From the NCBI GenBank assembly GCA_040767605.1, contig JAXGOI010000001.1, positions 1 through 64,000 of the forward strand: a DNA stretch of 64,000 nucleotides, read 5' to 3'. Numbering within the stretch: the first letter of the stretch is position 1; the number at the start of each line of letters is the position of its first letter. Made by a program: the position numbers and the translations under genes. The notes beneath the pieces were generated by a model, which made no database searches, was not told where the DNA came from, and worked only from the letters and a program-made list of their open reading frames with translations. Positions 50,623-58,979 of this stretch are shown in pieces. The DNA is from JAXGOI01 sp040767605 (GTDB taxonomy: Bacteria > Bacillota > Dehalobacteriia > UBA4068).

Positions 50623-51264
50623 ATGTTAAATATTGATTGGAGCCGTTTGCTGTTTTCCTTTCCGGCAATTATTATTGCTCTTACTTTTCATGAATTCTCC
50701 CATGGCTTTATCGCCTATAAATTTGGAGACCCCACTGCAAAAAACGCCGGCAGGCTAACTTTAAACCCTATAAAGCATTTAGACCCCCTGGGTACCTTTA
50801 TGCTTTTATTTCTGCGTTTTGGCTGGGCCAAGCCCGTACCGGTTAACCCCTATTATTTCAGCGGAGACCGCCGCAGTAAAATGGCTTTGGTTGCCATTGC
50901 CGGGCCTACCTCAAATATAATTTTAGCTGTTATTTCCGCTATAAGCATGGTAGCCATGGCCTCCTTTGCCGCGCCTACTACAATAAATATTTATTTTTAT
51001 AATCTTTTAGACCAAATGGTTTTTATTAATATAATTCTGGCGGTTTTTAACCTTCTTCCCCTGCCCCCTCTGGACGGCTCTAAAATTCTGGGGGGTTTTT
51101 TGCCCGGCCATTTGGAGGAAAAATACTATCAAATAGAGCGCTACGGCTATTTAATTTTAATGGTCTTAATTATTAGCGGAGTTTTAAGCAGAATTTTAAC
51201 TCCTATGGTAATAGGGATGTATACCCTGATTATTAATTTTGCTAAATTAATGCCCTTTGCCTAG
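50623..51264 (+). CDS. Site-2 protease family (M50) membrane metalloprotease
   Basis: 213 residues with five to six membrane helices. Zinc ligands: HEFSHGFIAYKFGD (HExxH) in helix 2 and NLLPLPPLDGSKIL (the NPxxDG-type third ligand motif) near residue 148. YwhC-like minimal form without PDZ domain. Cleaves membrane-embedded substrates, unknown here. The ATG at 50623 has CAGGAGG upstream, whereas the longer frame from 50512 is unsupported. First gene of a run leading into trpS, scpA and scpB. Confidence 0.88.
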   Translation: MLNIDWSRLLFSFPAIIIALTFHEFSHGFIAYKFGDPTAKNAGRLTLNPIKHLDPLGTFMLLFLRFGWAKPVPVNPYYFSGDRRSKMALVAIAGPTSNIILAVISAISMVAMASFAAPTTINIYFYNLLDQMVFINIILAVFNLLPLPPLDGSKILGGFLPGHLEEKYYQIERYGYLILMVLIISGVLSRILTPMVIGMYTLIINFAKLMPFA

Positions 51265-51309
51265 GGAGATAAAAAGCCTTTTATAACCCGTATATTAAAG
51301 GAGAAGGAA

Positions 51310-52326
51310 ATGATTATGGATAATTCAGAAAAAACCTTTAAAAGTAAAGGAAGAATTTTAAGCGGTATGCGCCCCACCGGCAAATTGCATTTAGGACATT
51401 TAAGCGTTTTAGAAAACTGGGTTCGCCTGCAGCGGGAATATAATTGTTTTTACTTTATTGCGGATTGGCATGCCTTAACAACCTCCTATGATGATACAGA
51501 TAATTTAATTAAAAACGGCAGGGATATGCTTTGGGATTGGCTTTCCGTCGGCCTAGACCCGGAAAAAAGCGTTATTTTCCGCCAATCGGATATTAAGGAG
51601 CATGCGGAGCTTTATTTGCTCTTTTCCATGCTCACGCCCCTTTCCTGGCTGGAGCGTGTTCCTACCTATAAAGATCAGATTCAGCAATTTGGAGATTCCG
51701 GCAAGGATATTTCCACCCATGGTTTTTTAGGCTACCCCTTGCTTATGGCGGCGGATATTCTTGTTTACCGGGCGGATTATGTACCTGTGGGTGAAGATCA
51801 GGTAGCCCATTTAGAATTCTCCAGAGAATTGGTGCGGCGTTTTAACCATATTTATAATACGGATATTCTCATTGAGGCCCAGCCTCTATTAGCTAAGGTT
51901 AAGCTTTTACCGGGGATTGATAATCGTAAAATGAGCAAAAGCTATCATAACGATATCAGTATTTCCGCAAATCCTTCAGAGCTTTGGGAGAGGGTTCAGC
52001 AAATGATTACAGACCCTGCCAGAATTAAAAAAACAGACCCCGGCCATCCGGAAATCTGTGCCGTATTTGCCTATCATAAAGTGTATAATGAGGAGGAAAG
52101 GGCTGAAATTGAGGCCGGCTGCCGGGGGGGCAAAATAGGCTGCTTTGCCTGTAAAAAAAGGCTTACAGGTAAGATGAATAATATCCTTGAGCCCATAAGG
52201 GAGAGAAGAAGCGCCCTGGAGAAAACCCCCGGCCTTATTGAGGATATTTTAGCCGAAGGGGCCAAAAAAGCCCGGCTTGAGGCGGCAAAAACCATGGATT
52301 TAGTTCGCGGAGCCATGAGGATATAG
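51310..52326 (+). CDS. trpS: Tryptophanyl-tRNA synthetase
   Basis: 338 residues. Class I signatures: GMRPTGKLHLGHL (HIGH-like) and IDNRKMSKSYHND (KMSKS). ADWHALTT and GEDQVAHLEFSRELVRRFN are conserved in TrpRS. Charges tRNA-Trp in the cytosol. Clostridial-type C-terminus with a CRGGKIGCFACKK segment. GGAGAAGG upstream; ATG 51316 is a possible alternative start. No T-box leader is visible in the short upstream gap. The next gene starts two bases after its stop. Confidence 0.93.
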   Translation: MIMDNSEKTFKSKGRILSGMRPTGKLHLGHLSVLENWVRLQREYNCFYFIADWHALTTSYDDTDNLIKNGRDMLWDWLSVGLDPEKSVIFRQSDIKEHAELYLLFSMLTPLSWLERVPTYKDQIQQFGDSGKDISTHGFLGYPLLMAADILVYRADYVPVGEDQVAHLEFSRELVRRFNHIYNTDILIEAQPLLAKVKLLPGIDNRKMSKSYHNDISISANPSELWERVQQMITDPARIKKTDPGHPEICAVFAYHKVYNEEERAEIEAGCRGGKIGCFACKKRLTGKMNNILEPIRERRSALEKTPGLIEDILAEGAKKARLEAAKTMDLVRGAMRI

Positions 52327-52328
52327 CC

Positions 52329-53075
52329 ATGGATTATCAAATCCGTTTAGATAATTTTGAAGGCCCCTTTGATTTACTTTTGCACTTAATTGATATAAAT
52401 CAGGTGGATATTTATGATATCCCCATTGCGGAAATAGCCCGCCAATATCTGGATTATTTAAATCAGATGGAGGCCTTGGATTTAGAAATTGCCAGCAGTT
52501 TTTTGCTTATGGCCGCAAATCTTCTGGCTATTAAGGCCCGTATGCTCCTGCCAAAACCCCCTTTAGAGGAAAACCCGGAAGAGGATGCCCGCTTTGAGCT
52601 TACAAGGGATTTATTGGAATATAAGCGCTATAAAGAGGCCTCTCTCATTTTAGATGATTATTATCAAAAGCAGGCTTTATCTTTACCCCGCCCCAATGAA
52701 GAAGATTGGTATTTGCAGCTTTTTGCCCCGGAAAACCCCTTGGAAGGCAAAACCATAGATGATTTAAGCTCGGCCTTTAAAGCTCTTTTGGCTAAATTTG
52801 AAAACCAAAAGAAAATTATGCATATTAAGGGGCGGGAGATTACAATCGGCGATAAACTGGAAGAAATTTATCAAAGATTAAAAATAAACCCCCATGGCCT
52901 GGCTTTTGGAGCCGTTTTTTCTTCCTCTAAAAGCAAAATAGAAATGGTTATTACCTTTTTAGCCCTTTTAGAGCTGATTAAAGGCAATATAATAAGAGTT
53001 TGCCAAAAAACCGCTTTTGAAGAGATTTACCTTTATGCCCATAAGCTGGATAAATATAAAAATATAAATTGCTAG
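52329..53075 (+). CDS. scpA: Segregation and condensation protein A
   Basis: 248 residues. Kleisin subunit of the SMC-ScpAB condensin. N-terminal kleisin motif (DYQIRLDNFEGPFDLLLHLI, DINQVDIYDIPIAEIARQYL) and the C-terminal winged helix (KIEMVITFLALLELIKGNII) are clear. Bridges SMC heads and binds ScpB, encoded next (10-base gap). Confidence 0.95.
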   Translation: MDYQIRLDNFEGPFDLLLHLIDINQVDIYDIPIAEIARQYLDYLNQMEALDLEIASSFLLMAANLLAIKARMLLPKPPLEENPEEDARFELTRDLLEYKRYKEASLILDDYYQKQALSLPRPNEEDWYLQLFAPENPLEGKTIDDLSSAFKALLAKFENQKKIMHIKGREITIGDKLEEIYQRLKINPHGLAFGAVFSSSKSKIEMVITFLALLELIKGNIIRVCQKTAFEEIYLYAHKLDKYKNINC

Positions 53076-53085
53076 GAGCCCCGCT

Positions 53086-53733
53086 ATGGAAAAATGCCAA
53101 TTAAAAAGACTTTTAGAATGCTTGTTTTTTGTAGCGGCAGAGCCCTTATCTTTAGAGCAGCTGGCGGAAATTTGCCAATTAGAAAAAGATGAAGTTTTAA
53201 ATACAGATGAAGTTTTAAATACAGATAAAGTTTTAAATAAAGAGAAGATTTTAAATACAGATGAGGTTATAAATACAGATGGTATTTTAAATATAATAAA
53301 AGAAATTGAGGAAGAATATTCCCAAAAGGGTTTTGTTTTGCGGCGTATTGCAGGGGGCTGGCAGTTTTTCAGCGTGCCGGATTTTTTGCCCTATATTGAA
53401 AAGCTCTACCGCCCTAAAATGCAAAAGCTTTCCCGGGCGGGGTTGGAAACTCTGGCTATTATAGCTTACCGGCAGCCGATTACCCGGCAGGAAATGGAGA
53501 ATATCCGCCAGGTAAATGTAGACGGGGTTGTGGGGAATCTTCTGGAAAAAAACCTTATAAAAGAGGTGGGCAGAAGAGAAACCCCCGGCAAGCCGATTCT
53601 TTACGGCACTACCCGGGAGTTTTTAAGCTTTTTTGGTTTAAACTCTCTGGGGGAGCTTCCCCCTTTGGAGGATTTATTGCCAAACCCGGGGGGCAAGGGG
53701 GAGCCCGAATCTTTCCAGGAAGAAAACCCCTAG
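53086..53733 (+). CDS. scpB: Segregation and condensation protein B, with inserted repeat
   Basis: 215 residues, longer than usual. Two winged-helix domains: RLLECLFFVAAEPLSLEQLA at the N-terminus and LSRAGLETLAIIAYRQPITR, then NVDGVVGNLLEKNLIKEVGR, at the C-terminus. Residues 35-70, between the first helices and the conserved EEIEEEY-like helix, are six copies of a hexapeptide (DEVLNT and variants) encoded by an 18-bp tandem array. The rest is normal, so the repeat is an in-frame expansion in a loop. Partner of ScpA and SMC. Confidence 0.93.
   Translation: MEKCQLKRLLECLFFVAAEPLSLEQLAEICQLEKDEVLNTDEVLNTDKVLNKEKILNTDEVINTDGILNIIKEIEEEYSQKGFVLRRIAGGWQFFSVPDFLPYIEKLYRPKMQKLSRAGLETLAIIAYRQPITRQEMENIRQVNVDGVVGNLLEKNLIKEVGRRETPGKPILYGTTREFLSFFGLNSLGELPPLEDLLPNPGGKGEPESFQEENP
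53188..53295 (+). repeat. 18-bp tandem repeat inside scpB, six units
   Basis: Six 18-bp units (consensus GATGAAGTTTTAAATACA) starting at 53188, 53206, 53224, 53242, 53260 and 53278. The first two are identical and the others carry a few substitutions. Being a multiple of three it keeps the frame; unit number could change by slippage. Confidence 0.95.
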
Positions 53734-53836
53734 ATTTTTAAGAAAATTTTTTACGCCCTAAAAAGGTGAGGGGAGTTTTTTGGTGAATTATTTATTTTGT
53801 TTTGAATCAGCAGTCAGGAAAGGGCGGCTAACTTAA

Positions 53837-55213
53837 ATGGAAGAATTGCGGGAAAAATGCGGTGTTTTCGGGGTTTATGCCGGGGATAATTTAAATGTGG
53901 CCAGAACCATTTTTTATGCCCTTTATGCTTTGCAGCACAGAGGGCAGGAGAGCTGCGGCATAGCGGTGGATGACGGCAAAAGAATACGCTACAGCAAGGA
54001 AATGGGGCTGGTTTCTGAAAACTTTAATGAAGAAACCTTAAAAAATCTGCAGGGTAAAATCGGCATAGGGCATGTGCGCTATTCCACTTGCGGCTCAGGG
54101 GGGTGGATAAACTGCCAGCCTATTGTTGTAAGCTATAAAGACGGCATGATGGCTTTGGCCCATAATGGCAATTTAGTAAATACCCGGGCCTTAACCGAAG
54201 AAATGGGCAATGAGGGCTCTGTTTTTATTTCGGATAATGATACGGAGCTTATTGTTAAGCTTTTGGCTCGCTATTTAGCCAGCGAGGCCAAAGCGGAGGA
54301 TGCCGTAAAAATGACAATGGCAAAGGCAAAGGGCTCATATGCCATAACTATGATGATGCCCGGTAAGCTAATAGGTTTTAGGGATCCCTTCGGTATTCGC
54401 CCCCTATGCCTGGGCAAGCTGAATAATTCCTATCTTATCTCTTCAGAGAGCTGTGCCTTTAATGCCTTAGGGGCCGAATTTATAAGGGATGTACACCCGG
54501 GGGAAATAGTAATAATCGATGAAGAAGGCATTCACAGCTATCAGACCAAGGCCGCCGAAAAAACCCGCTTATGCGTTTTTGAATATGTTTATTTTGCCAG
54601 GCCGGACAGCTTTATAGATAATGCCAGCGTACACCGGGCCAGGCTTGAGGCCGGCGCCATTTTGGCCAGAGAAAGCCCCGTGGAGGCGGATTTGGTTATA
54701 GGGGTGCCCTCCAGCGCCCTTTCCGCGGCTTTAGGCTATTCAAGGGAATCCTCAATACCCTACGGCCATGGCTTAATCCGCAACCGCTATATCGGGAGGA
54801 CTTTTATTCAGCCTACTCAAAATATGCGGGATACCGCTGTCAGAATTAAGTTTTCCCCCTTAAAAAATGAAATTGAAGGCAAGCGCCTGGTAATGGTGGA
54901 TGACTCCATAGTCCGGGGTACAACAACCAGAATCATAGTTCAAATGCTTAAAAATGCCGGTGCAAAAGAGGTTCATTTAAGAATAAGCTCCCCGCCGATT
55001 AAATTCCCCTGCCATTATGGAATAGATACGGCAAATACCTCCCAGCTTATTGCCTCAAAGCTTGAGGTGGAGGAAATTAAACAGCTGGTAGGAGCGGATA
55101 GCCTGGCCTATTTAAGCATGGAGGGTTTAAAAAAAATGCCCCTGGGGGTAAAATGCGGCCTGTGCGATGCCTGCTTTACCGGGGATTATTGCATCCCCCC
55201 GGAGTTTAAGTAG
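53837..55213 (+). CDS. purF: Amidophosphoribosyltransferase
   Basis: 458 residues. First step of purine synthesis: PRPP plus glutamine to phosphoribosylamine. Glutaminase nucleophile Cys8 in EKCGVFGVYAG follows a short propeptide as in the Bacillus-type enzyme. LQHRGQESCGIAV, GHVRYSTCGSGG and the PRPP loop VMVDDSIVRGTTTRII are present. The C-terminal CGLCDACFTGDYC cysteines suggest a 4Fe-4S cluster. Unusually it is not in a pur operon. Its stop codon begins a 12-bp repeat array. Confidence 0.95.
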   Translation: MEELREKCGVFGVYAGDNLNVARTIFYALYALQHRGQESCGIAVDDGKRIRYSKEMGLVSENFNEETLKNLQGKIGIGHVRYSTCGSGGWINCQPIVVSYKDGMMALAHNGNLVNTRALTEEMGNEGSVFISDNDTELIVKLLARYLASEAKAEDAVKMTMAKAKGSYAITMMMPGKLIGFRDPFGIRPLCLGKLNNSYLISSESCAFNALGAEFIRDVHPGEIVIIDEEGIHSYQTKAAEKTRLCVFEYVYFARPDSFIDNASVHRARLEAGAILARESPVEADLVIGVPSSALSAALGYSRESSIPYGHGLIRNRYIGRTFIQPTQNMRDTAVRIKFSPLKNEIEGKRLVMVDDSIVRGTTTRIIVQMLKNAGAKEVHLRISSPPIKFPCHYGIDTANTSQLIASKLEVEEIKQLVGADSLAYLSMEGLKKMPLGVKCGLCDACFTGDYCIPPEFK

Positions 55214-55258
55214 AAGATTAAGTATAAGATTAAGTAGAAGATTAAATAGAAGATTAAG
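55211..55258 (+). repeat. 12-bp tandem repeat at the end of purF
   Basis: Four units (TAGAAGATTAAG, TATAAGATTAAG, TAGAAGATTAAA, TAGAAGATTAAG). The first unit starts with the purF stop codon TAG, so the array lies directly in the 3' untranslated region. Confidence 0.9.
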
Positions 55259-55376
55259 TAATAGAGAGCAAAGAGAGCTTTTATAGTTTAGCGGCTTAAA
55301 AACGGTTCTTAATTTTTGCAGGTTTTTTAGAAGAATAAATTAAGCCGTTTATAGAAGGCCTTATGTTATAACTTTT

Positions 55377-55414
55377 GCCCTCCCCGAATATGGATAATCG
55401 GGGAGGGCTTTTTT
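55377..55414 (+). promoter_or_regulatory. Terminator-like hairpin that contains the spmA ribosome binding site
   Basis: GCCCTCCCCGA (55377-55387) pairs perfectly with TCGGGGAGGGC (55398-55408), followed by TTTTTT and then the spmA ATG. The only Shine-Dalgarno candidate for spmA, GGGAGGG, is in the 3' arm. The element is thus both a terminator-like structure and a possible translation block. Confidence 0.75.
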
Positions 55415-56005
55415 ATGGTAAATATTATTTGGCTTTTATTGCTGATAGGCGGAATTGCCGTGGGGTTTTTAAGAGGCAATCTTGATGCCGTCAGTAATGC
55501 CGTATTCTCCTCCGCCGCCCAGGGGATAAAAATAACTTTAGAAATTGCCGGGGTAATGGCTGTTTGGATGGGTCTTTTAAAGCTGGCGGAAAAATCCGGC
55601 CTGGTTGATTTAATAGCCTTAATGGCCCGGCCCTTAATTTCCCGCCTTTTTCCGGAGCTGCCTAAAGGCCATGCCGCCATGGGCTCAATTATAATGAATG
55701 TGGCCGCCAATTTATTAGGCTTGGGGAATGCCGCCACCCCCTTTGGCCTTAAGGCTATGGAGCAAATGCAAAAACTTAATTCGGATGAGGATAAAGCAAG
55801 CGCCTCCATGATAACTTTTTTAGTTATAAATACCTCATCTTTTACCCTTATTCCCGCACTGGTTATAAGCTTAAGGGTTCAGGCCGGCTCTGTCTTTCCG
55901 GAGGAGATAATTTCCGCTACTATTTTAGCCTCCGCCTGCGGATTAGCCTTTGCCATAGGCTTAGATTATCTTTTCAGGCGCTTTTATAAAAAACGGGGCT
56001 TATAA
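55415..56005 (+). CDS. spmA: Spore maturation protein A
   Basis: 196 residues. Nucleoside-recognition (Gate) domain membrane protein with five helices. Conserved MARPLISRLFPELPKGHAAM and IIMNVAANLLGLGNAATPFG, then KAMEQMQ, are SpmA hallmarks. With SpmB it is needed for full spore core dehydration; the pair may transport a small molecule. spmB follows 110 bases later. Confidence 0.93.
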   Translation: MVNIIWLLLLIGGIAVGFLRGNLDAVSNAVFSSAAQGIKITLEIAGVMAVWMGLLKLAEKSGLVDLIALMARPLISRLFPELPKGHAAMGSIIMNVAANLLGLGNAATPFGLKAMEQMQKLNSDEDKASASMITFLVINTSSFTLIPALVISLRVQAGSVFPEEIISATILASACGLAFAIGLDYLFRRFYKKRGL

Positions 56006-56115
56006 TAAAAACTTTGCAGAAAATATAATTCGCCAAATTTATAAACCCAAAATATATAAACTGAAAACATTAATTAAAAAATATTGGGAAACAGTAAAAG
56101 CGGAAGAGGAAAACA

Positions 56116-56649
56116 ATGCTTATTTTTTTACAAAAAATTTCTTATTTTGCTCTGCCGGGCCTGCTTTTTTTTATTCCTCTTTTTGCCTTTATCCGCAAGG
56201 TTCCGGTATATGAGGCTTTTGTGGAAGGGGCCGGGGAGGGGCTTATTTTAGCCTTTAAAATTTTCCCTTTTGTTCTTGGTACTTTAGTGGCGGTGGGGGT
56301 ATTCAGGGCCTCCGGGGCCTTTGATTATTTTATTAAAGTATTTTCCCCTCTTTTCAGGGCTTTGGGAATCCCCGTTGAAATTTTGCCCATTGCCATAATG
56401 CGCCCCTTTTCCGGCAGCGGCTCTCTGGGGCTTGTTGCGGAAATTCTTCAAACCCATGGGCCGGATTCCTTTATCGGCAGGGTAGCCTCGGTTATGCAGG
56501 GCAGTACCGATACTACCTTCTATATTTTGGCGGTTTATTTTGGCTCCGTTGGGATAAAAAAATACCGCTATGCCCTTGTAGTCGGCTTAGCCGCGGATTT
56601 TTTCAGCTTTATTATGGCGGTTTTTTTCTGCCGTTATTTTTTTGGCTGA
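56116..56649 (+). CDS. spmB: Spore maturation protein B
   Basis: 177 residues with four or five helices. Gate-domain motifs KVPVYEAFVEGAGEGLILAF and IAIMRPFSGSGSLGLVAEIL, then GSTDTTFYILAVYFGSVGIK, define SpmB. Paired with spmA. The ATG has GGAAAA upstream, a weaker site than most here. Normal length. Confidence 0.93.
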   Translation: MLIFLQKISYFALPGLLFFIPLFAFIRKVPVYEAFVEGAGEGLILAFKIFPFVLGTLVAVGVFRASGAFDYFIKVFSPLFRALGIPVEILPIAIMRPFSGSGSLGLVAEILQTHGPDSFIGRVASVMQGSTDTTFYILAVYFGSVGIKKYRYALVVGLAADFFSFIMAVFFCRYFFG

Positions 56650-56727
56650 TTGCTAAAAACCCGCCATATTGTTATACTAAATAAAGGATATGCTTAAATA
56701 AAGCCATTAGGGGAGGAAGCGCTTTAA

Positions 56728-57522
56728 ATGGAAAATACCGGTGAAGAACGCCTGCAAAAGGCCTTGGCGCGTTTAGGCGTCGCCTCCCGCAGAAGCAGCG
56801 AGGGATTAATTTTAAGCGGCAGAATAAAAGTAAACGGGGAAGTAGTAAATAAGCTGGGCAGTAAAGTTATATTGGGCAGGGATATAATATCCCTGGATGA
56901 TACGGAGCTGAAATCTCTGCCGCCTTTTAAATATATACTTTTAAATAAACCTCCGGGCTGGATAACCAGCCTGAAGGATGAGAAGGGCCGCCGAACTGTT
57001 TTAAGCCTTTTAAAAGGGGTGGAAGAAAGGGTATACCCTGTAGGAAGGCTTGATTATGCAACCTCCGGCCTATTGCTTTTTACCAATGACGGCGAATTAA
57101 CAAATAATCTTTTGCATCCCTCCAAAGAAATTGAAAAAACTTATTTAGCCGGGGTTAAAGGGGATTTTAATCCAAAGGATTTAGATCGCCTTAAACAGGG
57201 TATTTTACTGGAAGACGGAATGACGGCGGCGGCCAAGGCAAAAATACTTAAAAAGTATGCCAAAAGCACCCTGGTAGAAATTACAATCCATGAGGGGAAA
57301 AACCGCCAAATCCGCCGTATGCTTGAGGCTTTGGGCTATGATATTATGCATTTAAAGAGGACGGGCTTTGCCTTTTTGCGTTTAGACGGCCTGCCTCTGG
57401 CAGGCTGGAGATACCTTCTTGATGAGGAAATTAATGGCCTTAAGGCAATCGGCAGGGCAAAAAAACCGGCGGGGAATAAAAAGCCGCCGGCAAGGGGGAA
57501 TAAATATGGAAAGCAGGCTTGA
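56728..57522 (+). CDS. rluB: RsuA/RluB-family pseudouridine synthase
   Basis: 264 residues. N-terminal S4 RNA-binding domain (RLQKALARLGVASRRSSEGL) and catalytic Asp in VGRLDYATSGLLLFTNDG. HEGKNRQIRRMLEALGYDIM closes the domain. A basic low-complexity tail (KKPAGNKKPPARGNKYGK) follows. Isomerises uridine in 23S or 16S rRNA; placement after spmAB supports the RluB type. Its 3' end overlaps the next gene. Confidence 0.88.
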   Translation: MENTGEERLQKALARLGVASRRSSEGLILSGRIKVNGEVVNKLGSKVILGRDIISLDDTELKSLPPFKYILLNKPPGWITSLKDEKGRRTVLSLLKGVEERVYPVGRLDYATSGLLLFTNDGELTNNLLHPSKEIEKTYLAGVKGDFNPKDLDRLKQGILLEDGMTAAAKAKILKKYAKSTLVEITIHEGKNRQIRRMLEALGYDIMHLKRTGFAFLRLDGLPLAGWRYLLDEEINGLKAIGRAKKPAGNKKPPARGNKYGKQA

Positions 57523-58033
57523 AAAAGGCCTTATTCAGGTTTATACAGGCTCCGGCAAGGGCAAAAGCACGGCGGCCCTGGGGCTGGCTCTCAGAAGCGC
57601 CGGGCAGGGGCTTAATGTACGGATCATCCAATTTATGAAGGCCGGCCCCTTTGGGGAGCATAGGGCATTGGAATCTATTGACGGTATCAGCATTAGCAGC
57701 TGGGGGAGGGAGGCCTTTGTTTTTCCCTATCAGGTAGAAAAGGAAGATAAGTTTTTAGCAGCTCAGGCCTTGGCCGCGGCAAAAGATGCCCTTGAAGGGG
57801 CCTGGGATATAGTAATTTTAGATGAAATAAATACGGCCTGCCATTTTAATTTAATTGAGGTAAAAGATATTCTTGATTTGTGCAGGAATAAGCCGGATTG
57901 CGTGGAGCTTGTGCTTACCGGGGATAATGCCCATGAAGAGGTTTTGGAAACAGCCGATTTAATTACGGAAATGAAGGATATAAGGCATCCCTTCAGCAGC
58001 GGCTTAGGCCCCAGACGGGGCATAGAATATTAA
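57506..58033 (+). CDS. cobO: Cob(I)alamin adenosyltransferase, CobA/BtuR type
   Basis: 175 residues from ATG 57506 (AAGGGGGAA upstream). Walker A variant QVYTGSGKGKSTAALGLALR, DIVILDEINTACHFNLIE, and CVELVLTGDNAHEEVLETAD are diagnostic. It adenylates corrinoids with ATP. It overlaps the end of rluB by 17 bases in another frame. No other cobalamin gene is nearby, so it probably serves salvage. Longer frame from 57419 is antisupported. Confidence 0.92.
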   Translation: MESRLEKGLIQVYTGSGKGKSTAALGLALRSAGQGLNVRIIQFMKAGPFGEHRALESIDGISISSWGREAFVFPYQVEKEDKFLAAQALAAAKDALEGAWDIVILDEINTACHFNLIEVKDILDLCRNKPDCVELVLTGDNAHEEVLETADLITEMKDIRHPFSSGLGPRRGIEY

Positions 58034-58064
58034 GCATAAAATACTGATTAAGGCGGTTAATAAA

Positions 58065-58886
58065 ATGGCAGGTAAAACAGCAGATAAAACAATAGATAAA
58101 ACAACGGGTAAAATAGAGCGCTTTTATCATCTGGCTAACAATAAAGGGCAGGAGCGCTATGCCTATGAGGATGAAAAAGGCTTGCGGCTTGTTTCGGGGA
58201 ATATTTTTTCTTCCTGGGCTATTGAGGATGAATATATATCTTTAAATGATTGGTTTATAATTCCTCCCTGCCGGCCGTCAAAAATAGTTTGTTTGGGGCG
58301 TAATTATTCCGAGCATGCCAGGGAAATGTCCGCCTCTATACCCGAGGCCCCGGTGCTTTTTATTAAGCCTTCAAATACCGTAATAGGGCAGGGGGAAGAA
58401 ATTCTCTGGCCCCATCAATGGGTTAAGCGCCTGGATTATGAGGGGGAGCTGGGGGTTATTATAGGCAAGGCTTGCCATAATATCCCTCAAAACAAGATTA
58501 ATGAATATATTTTCGGCTATACCTGCGCCAATGATATTACCGCCAGAGATTTGCAACCTAAGGACGGCCAATGGACTCTGGCAAAATCCTTTAATACCTT
58601 TTGCCCTTTGGGGCCTGCCATTGTACGGGGGGTAAACCCCCAGGCTTTAGATATTCGCACTTATCTTAATGGAGAGCTTCGCCAGAATTCCAATACTAAA
58701 AATATGCTGTTTTCCGTTTATGAGGCCGCATCATATATCAGCCGCTGTATGACGCTTTATCCGGGGGATGTGATTTTAACGGGAACCCCGGAGGGAATCG
58801 GAACCATGAAAAACGGAGATAAAATAAGGGTAGAAATTGAATATATAGGCTCTTTGGAAAATTCGGTAAAAAGTATAGAATTATAG
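58065..58886 (+). CDS. Fumarylacetoacetate hydrolase family protein
   Basis: 273 residues. FAH domain from about residue 70: KIVCLGRNYSEHAREMSASI, VLFIKPSNTVIGQGEEILWP, DYEGELGVIIG (metal-binding Glu), CANDITARDLQPKDGQWTLA and GDVILTGTPEGIGTM. Family members hydrolyse or decarboxylate 2-oxo acids, for example acylpyruvates or oxaloacetate. The first 17 residues are four copies of a tetrapeptide (AGKT, ADKT, IDKT, TGKI), an in-frame 12-bp repeat that extends the N-terminus. Substrate unknown. Confidence 0.9.
   Translation: MAGKTADKTIDKTTGKIERFYHLANNKGQERYAYEDEKGLRLVSGNIFSSWAIEDEYISLNDWFIIPPCRPSKIVCLGRNYSEHAREMSASIPEAPVLFIKPSNTVIGQGEEILWPHQWVKRLDYEGELGVIIGKACHNIPQNKINEYIFGYTCANDITARDLQPKDGQWTLAKSFNTFCPLGPAIVRGVNPQALDIRTYLNGELRQNSNTKNMLFSVYEAASYISRCMTLYPGDVILTGTPEGIGTMKNGDKIRVEIEYIGSLENSVKSIEL
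58068..58115 (+). repeat. 12-bp tandem repeat at the start of the FAH gene
   Basis: Four 12-bp units (GCAGGTAAAACA, GCAGATAAAACA, ATAGATAAAACA, ACGGGTAAAATA) directly after the start codon. Confidence 0.85.
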
Positions 58887-58979
58887 CCTTATGTTTAAGC
58901 TAAAAGATATAATAAAAGCATAATAAACTAAAAGCATATTTAAAATACGCTAATATATTTGAGGTATAGGAGTAAAAAT

